Below are positions 37,885-47,852 of a stretch of DNA of 64,000 nt, in pieces. Position numbers and translations under genes: made by a program. The notes beneath the pieces are model-generated. The model searched no databases and had not been told where the DNA came from. It worked only from the letters and a program-made list of their open reading frames with translations. Location of the stretch: contig OZ038434.1 of the NCBI GenBank assembly GCA_964036275.1, positions 13,305,259 through 13,369,258 on the forward strand, written 5' to 3'. The DNA is from Litoditis marina (Eukaryota > Nematoda > Chromadorea > Rhabditida > Rhabditidae). The number at the start of each line of letters is the position of its first letter. The stretch's first letter is position 1.

Positions 37885-39287
37885 CTAGGAAACATCTGTA
37901 ATCTTCAACAATTGCAGAACGTCTATAGCTCGTAATTTGCGTTTAAAAGAAGCAGAATTTTGACTTGTGATCAGTTCAACTGGTAACTTGTGCAACCAAT
38001 CAGCCGTTCTAGTAAAAAATTCATTAGAAGTCAACCGAAAATGAGTTTTGTTCAATTTACGAGAGACTATTGCAAAACTACCCGTTCGCCCATTACTAGG
38101 TTTGAAACACCAGTATTTTGAACCCTGCAAACAAATTTCTTTCTTGAAAACTCGAAAAGCAAATATCAAGTCCAAAACAACTCTTCTGTAGAACAAACTT
38201 TTCAAACCTAACTTTTTCAATCTTACCTGATACGTTGGTAAACTTGCCGGATAACTATCACTAGGAAATACTCTATAATAGAGCATCCTTGTGAAAACGT
38301 GCTGTACTTTTTCAACTTTCTCAATGTCCTTCTTCAAATACGGAGACCAGACTTGGCAAGCATATTCTAGATGTGGCAAAACATAGGTTTTGTACAGTTT
38401 CACTAGGATGGAAGGATCCGCTAAAGCAATATTTCTGAAAAGAGAATGTAAAACACCTAGAGCTTTACGAGACACCGTGCAAACGTGATGTGATACCTTC
38501 AGTGTTTTCTCGATAAAATACCCTAAGTCACGCATAGTATCTCTCGAACTCAACAAAATACCTTGATGAGAATACTCAGGTGCACCGTTTGAACCAATTC
38601 GCAGAACTGCACTTTTTGATATGTTAACATCTATACCCCAGTCGTGACCCCATTTAACAAAATTGTCAATTGACTTTTGTAAAGCTTTGCGTACTTCACA
38701 ACTGTTATTTTCATCAAACACCCCATACACTTTGACATCATCAGCAAACATTACCACACTGATTGATGTGTGCGTTTTCAACAGTTGTGGTAGATCACAA
38801 GTATAAACCAGAAAGAGTAGAGGCGATAAAACACCCCCTTGAGGCAAACCACTAGTGCAGTGATAACGATCAGAGTAACAGTTATTGATTTTGACTGTCA
38901 TATAACGGTTATGGAGGTAAGATGCCAACCAAGCTAATAAACAACCACGAATCCCCAGCTTCTCCAACTTGAAAAGTAATTTTTGATGATCAACTCTATC
39001 AAATGCTTTTGAGAGATCAAAATACAAAACATCAACCTTTTTCTTTTCGTTTATAGCACGAGTCCAATCGAAAACACAGTCAACGAGCTGCGAGCAAGTT
39101 GAGGCTCCTTTTACGAAGCCATGCTGCTCTTGAGGTAGAATAGAAAAACGTTCCAGCCATTTTGTTAACTTGATTTTCAAAAGTTTCTCCAGAACTTTGC
39201 AAGGCGGTGCTGTGATACTAATTGCCCGAAAATCTTTTACGGTGAGTGGGATACTTATTTTTGGAATAGGGGTGACAAGGGCTTCCT
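37885..39287 (-). CDS. LINE ORF2, reverse-transcriptase part
   Basis: Reverse transcriptase that copies element RNA at the target site. In the 431-residue frame ending at 37885 the palm motifs are in order: QHGFVKGASTCSQ (residues 19-31), YFDLSKAFDRVDH with the first catalytic Asp (55), GLPQGGVLSPLLF (111-123) and MFADDVKVY with the two catalytic Asp (147-148). A thumb and a C-terminal region follow. The frame stays open upstream of 39180 through W-K-E-A-L-V-T-P-I-P-K up to about 39287, a block normally found in the middle of ORF2, so this is one half of a split ORF2 and not a separate gene. The other half ends at 39255 in another frame. Confidence 0.85.
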
Positions 39288-40955
39288 TCCAGGAACTTCA
39301 CCACACATTAGACTGATATTGAAAATATGTGCAAGGGGAGTAGACAAAACTTTTGCACATTTCCGATAAACGAACTGAGGAATACCATCTATAGTTGAGG
39401 CAAGTGATGGTTTTATTTGGCGCAAAATTTTAAATACCTCAGAAGAATAAATGGGCCCCATGGAACATGTAAACGGAATAGATGTGGAAAATTGTGCACT
39501 ACTGGTGGAAGAAACAGAAAAAACAGAGGCTAAGTATTTTCCCAATGCAATGGCTTTTTCTTTGTCGGTTACACAGCGGTTATTCCCTTCATCAAAAAAA
39601 GAGGGTAGATCAGAATTTGGCTTAGTCTTTTTTCGAATGTAGCTAAACAGAGATCGAAAATTTGAGAAGGCAAACCGTCTTTCTTGATTGGCTTGGAAAC
39701 GTTTCACGTGATGTGAAATACTTTTGCACACATTTTTGTAGATGGAATCTTGCAAGGGGTTCTGAAGTTGCAAAAACAGCCTCTCTTTTTGTTCGATAAG
39801 AGAACGGATATGAATAGGAAATTTATCAAATGTTACTTTTTGTTGTTTGAGCGGTACTTCGACTTGGAAAATAGAGTATAAAACAGTACAAAACCTTTTG
39901 TATACATCAGAGGGATCCACAAAATCATCGAAAACCTGTAACCAATCAATTTTTGCAAGACGTGCGTTTATACTTTCGAAATTGGCTTTGTTGAAGTCTG
40001 GATAGGAAAGGGCAATATTGGGGTAACGAGGAAAAGAAAGAGAAAACAAAATGACATTGTGATCCGAAGATGCAAAAGGTGCTTGACATTTTGTATTCGT
40101 GATGAGTGTAGAAGAGCAAAGAATCAAGTCTAAAATAACATCCAATCTAGTTGGATCTTTGACAAACTGGGACAATGAGGCAGATTCAAAATAATCCAAG
40201 AATTTCTTGGATTTAGGGCAAGTAGTGGTATTCGTGTTCCAATCAATGGATAAATTGAAGTCACCCATAATTACGATTTCGGAAGCACATGAAGTCAAAT
40301 CAGTTAGCAAATCAATAAGTGAAGTATCTTGAGCACTGTTTGAATTGGGAGGTCTATATAACAGAAGTATTCTTATTTTAGAAAGTTGAACATTATCTAA
40401 TAAATCGAAACACAACACATCTGAGCTACTTTTGAACGAGAAAGATTTCTGAGAAACTACAAGACTGGCGCGGATCAAAGTACAAACACCACCACCCCTT
40501 TTGTGACCCCGATCAGAGCGAAACAGCTTATAAGGCAGAGACGAGACAATTTCAGAATCATTGATTTTCGAAGAGAGCCATGTTTCCGTAACAAATACCA
40601 AATCTGGTTGTTTTTCGCATACAAATTGATGAAACAAATGGAGCTTATTAACTAAACTACGCGCATTAAACATGAAACATGAGAGAGAACTTTTAGTTGG
40701 AGGGGAGGACATTTTTGGGCTAACTGAAAAAGAAAGACATGAAGTAGGAGCTGATGGAGATAGATTACTAGGAAGAAGAGAAGTAGGAGAACATAAAGAA
40801 ATAGAAGTTACCTTAACATTTGGTTCTGTAGGAGAAACCGAAAGCAGATTATTTTGACTGACTACAAAAGAGGAGGATTTAGCAAAACTAGCAGGCGAAG
40901 AATTTAGTTTCCCCGAGGGGAACTTTTTGAAGGAATTTGAGAAATGCGAATACAC
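39255..40955 (-). CDS. LINE ORF2, apurinic-like endonuclease part (frameshifted from the RT)
   Basis: N-terminal half of ORF2, 566 residues, with the endonuclease/exonuclease/phosphatase fold that nicks target DNA. Visible catalytic blocks are FNARSLVNK (Asn97), VTETWL (Glu124), LLYRPPNS (200-206), IMGDFNLS (Asp232, Asn234) and SSDHN (Asp298, His299). The first 90 or so residues are Ser/Pro-rich. It overlaps the end of ORF1 by 52 bp. It ends abnormally at 39255 just after a GEVPG block, where the neighbouring frame carries on the expected protein, so a 1-nt indel near 39288-39298 splits ORF2 and this copy is probably not autonomous. Confidence 0.85.
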   Translation of the reverse strand: MYSHFSNSFKKFPSGKLNSSPASFAKSSSFVVSQNNLLSVSPTEPNVKVTSISLCSPTSLLPSNLSPSAPTSCLSFSVSPKMSSPPTKSSLSCFMFNARSLVNKLHLFHQFVCEKQPDLVFVTETWLSSKINDSEIVSSLPYKLFRSDRGHKRGGGVCTLIRASLVVSQKSFSFKSSSDVLCFDLLDNVQLSKIRILLLYRPPNSNSAQDTSLIDLLTDLTSCASEIVIMGDFNLSIDWNTNTTTCPKSKKFLDYFESASLSQFVKDPTRLDVILDLILCSSTLITNTKCQAPFASSDHNVILFSLSFPRYPNIALSYPDFNKANFESINARLAKIDWLQVFDDFVDPSDVYKRFCTVLYSIFQVEVPLKQQKVTFDKFPIHIRSLIEQKERLFLQLQNPLQDSIYKNVCKSISHHVKRFQANQERRFAFSNFRSLFSYIRKKTKPNSDLPSFFDEGNNRCVTDKEKAIALGKYLASVFSVSSTSSAQFSTSIPFTCSMGPIYSSEVFKILRQIKPSLASTIDGIPQFVYRKCAKVLSTPLAHIFNISLMCGEVPGRKPLSPLFQK

Positions 40956-41653
40956 TCACCATTCCAGTTGCACCACTCACGATTCTGCAGTCCTTCATTC
41001 CGTTTCTTCACTTCCATCCGCGTTTCGTAGTCCTTTTGCCTTTCTTCCTTCGTCATGCTCTTTCTCACGTAAATGTCTTTTAACCCTGATTGTTTAAGAT
41101 TTCGGGCATTCTTCAGAGCAGTATACCAGAAAGCCTTAGCAGGGAGTACAACTTTTACAAGACGACCCATATCATTTGTGGGTTTACCCATACGATAAAT
41201 CGCAGTAGGCCTACACTCCACATCAAGGGCATCCAGAATATCAGTCATCTTGTTCTCCAGTTTCGCCTGTCTTTGAGAAGGTTTACTGTCATCGAACTCG
41301 GGAATTCCCGCAACAACTATACTTCTCTCACGGAGATGTTTCTCCACAACATCTTCGGTATGAGTCGCAATTGCTCTTATCTTTCTCAAAATTTCGAAAG
41401 ATTTGTCATTTTGATCCAGTTTTTCCTTCAGAATATCCTCAAGTATAGAAATTTGATCAACCAACTCATTGCTCTCACCACTTACGTTTTGAGAGCTCAT
41501 ATTCTGATCACCTTCTTGTTGAACTTGCATTCTGAGAGAAACCGGAGATTCGCTTGGTTTTTGTCTTTTAACCATTTGGATCAATGTATAGAGGCCGCCG
41601 CACACAGAGGACACAAGAGGCCAACTGACACAAGAGGCCAACTCAACTTCCAA
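40904..41653 (-). CDS. LINE ORF1 (RNA-binding, RRM-like)
   Basis: Protein of 249 residues upstream of ORF2 in the same element. A predicted coiled coil (LVDQISILEDILKEKLDQND) is followed by an RRM-like core with SIVVAGIPEF and IYRMGK, then LVKVVLP, and a basic C-terminal block with YVRKSMTKEERQKD. This is the usual layout of CR1-clade ORF1 proteins, which coat element RNA. The start at 41653 may not be the true one because tandem duplications occur just upstream. The frame is intact. Confidence 0.7.
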   Translation of the reverse strand: MEVELASCVSWPLVSSVCGGLYTLIQMVKRQKPSESPVSLRMQVQQEGDQNMSSQNVSGESNELVDQISILEDILKEKLDQNDKSFEILRKIRAIATHTEDVVEKHLRERSIVVAGIPEFDDSKPSQRQAKLENKMTDILDALDVECRPTAIYRMGKPTNDMGRLVKVVLPAKAFWYTALKNARNLKQSGLKDIYVRKSMTKEERQKDYETRMEVKKRNEGLQNREWCNWNGECIRISQIPSKSSPRGN

Positions 41654-42462
41654 TCCTTCTCAACTTCCAATCCTTGTAGTATTGTGATATTACAAAATTC
41701 GATCTATTCAAGAAAAGATTAGAATTGACAGGCAAATGTAACTAAATGACTGCAGGATGTCAAGAATAACACCAATCAACTGCAGAATTCTTTCCCCACT
41801 CTGTTTACAATTAAATAGTAATTTCAATGGAAGCCCAGAGTACGCTCTTCCTCCTCATTACAGTAACCTCTATTCAGCTTGAAAGACACCCGGACTAGCC
41901 ACTGCTGCGATAGTTACAATCTCTATCAATACCAGAACTAAGTCTTCGGAATGGTACAATGTGTCTCCTAATTAATTTTCTCCTTTCGATATAATTTCGC
42001 GCTACTAAAAGGCAGAACTGCTGTATAGTGGCCATTTTCCCCATAAAGACAGCAGAGGGTTCGATTGATTGAGCGATGCGGGGCGAGCGGTCGTTGATTA
42101 TTTGCCAGCAGTTGAGAGAGTGTGTAGATCAATGATACGCAGACTGGCTGGCTCCTCGCCAAACCCCGCCCCTTACAAAATCGATGGTACGGTGTCCCCA
42201 ACGGTTTAACAAATCCTATATTCGTATCCAACTGGCTTTTGCCAGCACTTCGTTTCGGGGTCCCCTGAAAATACAAATGTCTGTGAGCGATTCGTCGCCC
42301 TCAACCAGTAAAACGACTGAATTCATGTTTTCTCTGGAAAACAGGCATCCTACCTAGCAACTCAAGTTACGTATTGCACTTCATTGAACGTTTTCACGTC
42401 GTCTCTAAATTCAAGCTTCGTGGCCGGTCATCTTTATATGTTCAGGTGGTCTACAAAAACAA

Positions 42463-45400
42463 ATGATATCTGAACTTCTGCTGCTATTTGTGTTCTTATT
42501 CACAATTCTCGAGCTTATTTTAATTCCTTTCAACGTGTTCCTTCTAATTACCTCATACAAGGACAAGAATTTACACCCAAATTTCCGGTGAGATCAACGA
42601 AGTTATTTTAACCAACTTATACTCAATTGAAATGTCAAATTTGTAAACAAAAATCCCGTGTTTGGACGTGTTATTTTTGATATAGCTTTTCTACCATCGA
42701 ATATTTCCCTCAGGACTCTCGCTGTGGTGGTTCTGTTTGCATCTCTCACTCACGATTTGAGAATCACAAACCTCGTGGTCGCCACTTTCACCGCTGTCAG
42801 TTTTTTTGGAAACTTTAATTTTCGCTCGGGTTTCTATGAACCAGTGAAGCCATATATATGTATGTATAAATATGCCGGCGCCCCATCCTGTGTATCTCTC
42901 GCCCCCACTATAATGTTAGTGAATTCCACAGTCACGAGGAACATGTTAAACACAGCAGAACTCAGAAACGTGCAATGACAAAGTGACACAATGTGCAGAG
43001 TGCAATGACAACACACTTATTAGAATGCTAACTTTACGTGACTGTTCAGTTTACTTATAGTATGCCTTGTAGAGTCTCATTCAGCGAGACGTGAAAGCTT
43101 ACTGAGAGAGACGCAGTGGTGAGAATGTTGTACTAGTGTACATCCCGGTGTACTAGTGTACGGAAACATGAAGATATCCGTATCACTGTGCAATTCTGAC
43201 CATGATTAACAATCGAAACAAACACTTGTCTCTAACAAACAAAAAAAGTGTTTAACAAAACTCTATGTGCTTCAACTGTTCATCTGTAATTTTAGCAGGA
43301 AGTGAGCCATCTGAACACTATATTCGCACGTGTATTCAGTTCTATGTTCTATGTTGTATCGTTTCATACACTTATTGTGGAGCGGTTATTTGCCACCATA
43401 AGATTGGAACGCTATGAGCATCGTTCACATATATTTATCTACATCGTTGGAGCGGTTTGCGTGAGTATAATTTGTAAATATTACGTGAGTGAAATGTATG
43501 AAGTAATTTAAATAGTCCAGCTCGGCTTAATCTATATATCTAGGTTATAGTACTGTAATTGACTGAAAATACACGTCTAAAACTATAAGATTAATCCATA
43601 GAAAACATAATTTTTGATTTAGATACAAAATACGTAGCTGGCGTAATATGGCAGCTTGATTCGAACTTGTGGCTCTCGCTTATGCACTATTTCAAAATAG
43701 AAATAGCGTATGGTTGAAGATACACACGTTGTGATCTGAAATTCTGGATATTTCTGAATGCAGTCTCGAAGATCTTTCTCTAATCGATGTTTACAAGTTC
43801 GCATCTCAATTGTTAAACTTTTTTTTCCTATTCAATTGTGAAACGTCTATTTTCAGCCGCTGATTATTGCTTTGGTTGTGACGTACATCATAGAACCGCT
43901 ATGTGAGTGAAATTGAACTAATGTTATTCAACATTTGGTTGACATTTAACTCAGCTATAACCTAAACTGTTCGTAGTACACTTTGTCAATAACAATGTAT
44001 GGCAAAAAGATATTTCGTATTGGTGGTATTTGATGATGATGATTTGTTACGCAAATGAGAGCGTGAAAAGTATTAGGTGGATAGAAGATAGAATGCAGTA
44101 ATAAGATTCATCATAAGCGGAACGATAAAGAATGTACGTATACATATAAGAACTCTCGTTTTGTTGGGACTATAAATACAAATTTAAAAAAAATTGAGTT
44201 TCTACTTTTCAGTTTTCTAAATAGCATGTTAATGTTATTTCAGCCGTACTAGCTAAATGCATGGCCGGAATATATCTAGCGGTTTCCATTTTTGGATGTA
44301 TCACCGTGTTCATACTACAGAAGTTCAACCGAAAGGCAAGAAGAAACACTGCAAATCTAAATCTGAGTGCGAAATATCAGGCAGAACAGAACATAACCAT
44401 CATTTCGCTTCTAGTCCCACTGAGTAAGTGAAGGCGTCTCTATAACAGGGAGCTCAGTTATGATCTCCTCAAAATACGTGATCTGCCGTAGGTTAGAGTT
44501 TTCCATCTTACTTCCGCTCATATGCGTCTATTTGATCTACACACTCTCTCACGTGCTGACAGAAAGTGAACGATTGCTCGCCTCGCAGTGCTCAATCGAT
44601 TCGAATCGTTGCTGTCTTTGTTGACCGAATAACTACATAAGAGAGCTCCCAGATCGCGCTGACACACCAAATCGGTTTCACCATAGAGTTACTGCAGATT
44701 TGTGGCCCTTTTAAACATAGGGAGGGCAAGAGAACCAATCTTCGTTGTGGTTTGATCACCACACGCGGTAAATTCAATATTCAAGTGAAATGCAACCAGG
44801 ATCAAACTACAAACACAGAAAGATGAAACAATACACATCCTTAAAATAGGCTTGCTTCAAGAAGAAGGAAACCCTGAATATCTGATGTTTCAGCTATAAA
44901 CGATCTACTGGGGCGGATTCTTCAAGCTGGCTGCGTATTCTACCTGTCGTTTGATGACACTACTTCATCACTGCAACACCTTGTCAACATTTTGATTGAA
45001 ATGGTATAGCTACTCCCTAGGGTTGTTAATCGAGTTCCAAATTTCCAGTTTTCGAGTTTTGGAAAATTTCGAGTTTTCGAGTTTCGAGTTCGACTTGACT
45101 CGAAAGTTTTTGAGTTTTCTCGAGTCGAGTCGAGTTTTGAGTGTTTTTGGACTGAAAAAGTTCATTTTTCGAGTCTGAAATTTTTATTTTCGAGTTTTCG
45201 CGTTCGAAATTTCGGAATTTCGAGTTTTCGAGTTTTGAGAAACTTCGAGTTTTCTAGTTTCGAGTTTCGAGTTCAACTTGAACAACGCTAATACTCACGT
45301 AAAATGTCACGTGAAACGTGAACACATTATAAATCGAAAAGTGCACTGATAAAGGGCCCGATTAACGGTATTTTCTCACATTTTACTGACTATTCCAACT

Positions 45401-45788
45401 ATGTTTAGTTCAATAACAGTGTTTGTCACGCTTTCACATACCAGTAAACAAATTTACATAACTCACCGACTTCCAGTACTTCACCAGAAACCGGAAAATC
45501 TTCCAAGAGAAATCGCGTGAATTGTTTGAAACAGACTCGTGCTAGAAAATTGAGGATCATTTCAATTTCTCTCATTGTCCAATGCTCACATCAACAAGAA
45601 CGTTTCAAGTTTGAATTTGTGAATTCCAGATTCATCACGAGATTCGTATCTCCTATTGTATCGGATATCTCCTGATTCTGAAGCCCAGATTAAGACAGAG
45701 GATCAGTCAGAGGTCAAAGGTCACTCCCGAACTACAAGCAGCGACAACAGCTAACCACTTCAGAATGTTGACGCAAGCATGGACGTGA
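42463..45788 (+). CDS. Sre-like serpentine chemoreceptor, paralogue E (7 exons, 287 aa)
   Basis: Most diverged intact member of the array, with the same seven-exon plan. Exons: 42463-42587, 42714-42795, 43299-43460, 43857-43902, 44244-44423, 44894-45003 and 45630-45788; 288 codons including stop. Exon 1 is unusually hydrophobic (MISELLLLFVFLFTILELIL). Exon 3 has IVERLFATIRLERYEHRSH; exon 5 has LNLSAKYQAEQNITI; exon 6 has INDLLGRILQAGCVFYLSF. Exon 7 begins IHHEIRISYCIGYLLILKPR and ends HFRMLTQAWT. Intron 2 uses a GTCAGT donor, intron 6 a GTATAG donor, and intron 2 has an NAGNAG acceptor (TTTAGCAG). A possible leader acceptor GTTCAG lies 17 bp before the ATG. AATAAA at 45874. Intron 2 holds a MITE and intron 6 a low-complexity transposon. 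Confidence 0.77.
42930..43060 (+). mobile_element. palindromic MITE family, copy 3
   Basis: In intron 2 of receptor E. Shared blocks are CACAGTCACG, AACTCAGAAACGTGCAATGA and TTAGAATGCTAACTTTACG. Confidence 0.7.
45019..45289. mobile_element. low-complexity transposon, TTTCGAG type, in intron 6 of receptor E
   Basis: Begins AGGGTTGTTAATCGAGTT only 15 bp after the splice donor and ends AACTTGAACAACGCT, whose complement starts AGCGTTGTTCAAGTT, so the ends are inverted. The interior is made of CGAGTTTTCGAG words. Confidence 0.65.
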
Positions 45789-46161
45789 CCTTTCCTGAAA
45801 CGGACTCTATGAAACTATTATTTTATTTGTCCTTTTTTTTTGATAAAAATACTGTTGATCCCGGCAGTTCGAAAATAAATGTTTCAAACAAACAAAAACG
45901 GACAAAACGAAAAAAAATATGACATCCGATCAGTATTTCGCAGAGTCTTAAGCAAGAGAGTGTTCAATGCCGCTCGATTCAATGAAAAAATTATCGAATG
46001 TGAGAATTTGAAATATCCATGAAAAAGCGTGTATAGCAGTTGCGGAAAGCAAAGCAGGCGAATACGGTGCTTCTCTCTCTTATCCGCTGTACTTGTAGTT
46101 TGATGCCTGTGATTTCGACGCTCAACTACAACTCAAGTTCGATAATCCCCTACAAAGACAG

Positions 46162-46324
46162 TTGCAATCTGACAAATGAGTGTCTTTGTGATAAGTTATG
46201 CTGTGGAAACTGTGAAGATCGAGTTCACAAAGTTCACATAGAAGAACAAACCGTGAACTTAATCGATCTCATTAATCATGGTTCCGTAACCACAGTGATT
46301 ACGGTCAATAATCCACTTTCAAAG
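46162..46324 (+). other. possible isolated coding exon
   Basis: An open segment reading CNLTNECLCDKLCCGNCED, then HKVHIEEQTVNLIDLINHGS, and ending in a possible donor (AAAG|GTGCAG). It has five cysteines and non-repetitive codons, unlike the CT repeats that follow. Its phase does not fit the gene starting at 47853 and I found no partner exon. It could be a gene fragment or chance. Confidence 0.25.
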
Positions 46325-46334
46325 GTGCAGGCCG

Positions 46335-46520
46335 AAGAAATAAAACCCGTTCGGTCTCATGGCTCCCGCCACCTACCGCATTGGTTGGTTGTCGCGAGTA
46401 GCCGGTATCTCCCTTTTTCTTTGTCTTTGTCTCTCTCTCAATTATTCTCTATATATACAACTTTCTTTCTGTATACCTCTTCCTTCCTTTCTCTATCTCC
46501 CTTTTCTCTATTTCTTCTCT

Positions 46521-46613
<93 letters not shown>

Positions 46614-46769
46614 CCTCTCTCCCCCTCTCTTTCAGAAGAAATAAACCCGTTCGGTCTCATTTCGTCTATGCCGTCTCGTAATGGTTAGTTGTTTCGAGAA
46701 ACCCGGATCTCTCTCCCTCTCTCTTTCTCTTCTGCCCTCTCTCTATCTTCCCTCTCTCTTTATACGTCT

Positions 46770-46841
<72 letters not shown>

Positions 46842-46920
46842 AGAAGAAACCCGTTCGGTCTCATTTTCGCCGGCCGCCTCCCGCCTTGGTTGGTTGTTGC
46901 GAGATACCCGGGAGACCCAG
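46335..46920 (+). repeat. three copies of an 80-bp module between CT microsatellites
   Basis: The module GAAGAAAT(AA)AACCCGTTCGGTCTCAT followed by TTGGTTGGTTGT-like sequence occurs at 46335-46415, 46635-46713 and 46842-46920. The copies are separated by (CT)n runs at about 46527-46610 and 46770-46840. It looks like a compound satellite or a decayed CT-rich transposon. Confidence 0.75.
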
Positions 46921-47254
46921 CCCCCCTGGCCCCATTTCCCCTTCACCGCCGCTATCGATTGGTTGGTAACCGCCTGCCGGGCGCCCGCTAACCGGCGCCC
47001 TTATCAAGCCGATGTCTGCCACCAACTGTCCATTTTAGGGTTCTTATTCGTACTTGTTTGTTTGTAACTTTGTTAAACAGTTAATTACCATATTATAAAC
47101 TTAAACTATGTCTATTTAGGGTCGGTATTCGTGAATTAATTGTTTGTAGTTGCCTGTAACGTTTTCGTATTTATATTCAACTAAATTATATGCTATTATT
47201 ATGTTTTTTTAGAGTTCTAATTTGCGCAATGGTAGTTAGTTAGTAGTTTTCTCT

Positions 47255-47453
47255 TTTCTCTCTCTTTCTCTTTTCTCTCTCTTTTTTCTCTCTCTCTCTC
47301 TTTCTTTTTTTCTCTCTCTCCTCTCTGTTCACCTCTCTCTCTCTCTCTCTTTCACCTCTCTCCCCTCACTTCTCTCTCCCTTTCTTTCTCTTTCCCTTTG
47401 TTTCTCTCTTATACCCACTCTTCCTCTCTCTTCCTCTTTCTCTCTCTCTTTTC

Positions 47454-47511
<58 letters not shown>

Positions 47512-47700
47512 CTCTCTCTCTCTCTTTCACCTCTCTCTCCCCTCACTTCCTTCTCCCTTCCTTTCTCTGTATCTTTGGTTTTTCTCTTATACCACTCTTT
47601 CTCTCTCTATCACCCCTCTCTCTCCCTTCTCTTTCTCTCTCTTTTTCTCTTATTGCTTCCTTTTTCTTTCTCTCTCGCTTTCTTACTGTCTTTTCCTCTA
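47255..47700. repeat. CT-rich microsatellite block
   Basis: About 450 bp of CTCTCT and TTTCTC words with only occasional A or G. Open frames through it are Ser/Leu repeats and are not genes. Confidence 0.9.
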
Positions 47701-47852
47701 TAAGTTTATTACGAGTGTTATTAAACATTCCTTGAAACATACAAATAGACAAAACTCTCTTGTTTGCACGTTTCATGCTAATCTGCTCTTTATGGTACAT
47801 TGCACTTATGACGTCATAGTGTTAATTGTTCTCCAGCTTCAGGTGGGAGACG

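Larger units (their letters stand above)
36963..41720 (-). mobile_element. CR1-like non-LTR retrotransposon (LINE), nearly full length
   Basis: Read on the minus strand, the element has ORF1 (41653-40904), ORF2 with an endonuclease half (40955-39255) and a reverse-transcriptase half (39180-37885), a 3-prime region of about 900 bp and an AAATAAATAAAT tail at 36963-36989. The endonuclease-plus-RT order, the ORF1/ORF2 overlap and the FADD RT motif place it in the CR1/Jockey-type LINEs. ORF2 appears to carry one frameshift near 39290. At the 5-prime end two short tandem duplications occur (ACACAAGAGGCCAACT and CAACTTCCAATCCTT, 41617-41674). The exact 5-prime boundary is not resolved. Confidence 0.85.

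Noticed and set aside
41090..41722. 210-residue plus-strand frame
   Set aside because: Antisense shadow of LINE ORF1, which has the recognisable motifs.
41968..42276. 102-residue minus-strand frame upstream of receptor E
   Set aside because: No motif or paralogue; isolated.
46040..47067. Long Ser/Leu frames (213, 109 and 128 residues)
   Set aside because: Mostly translation of (CT)n microsatellites. Only 46162-46324 has normal composition and is kept as a low-confidence exon.
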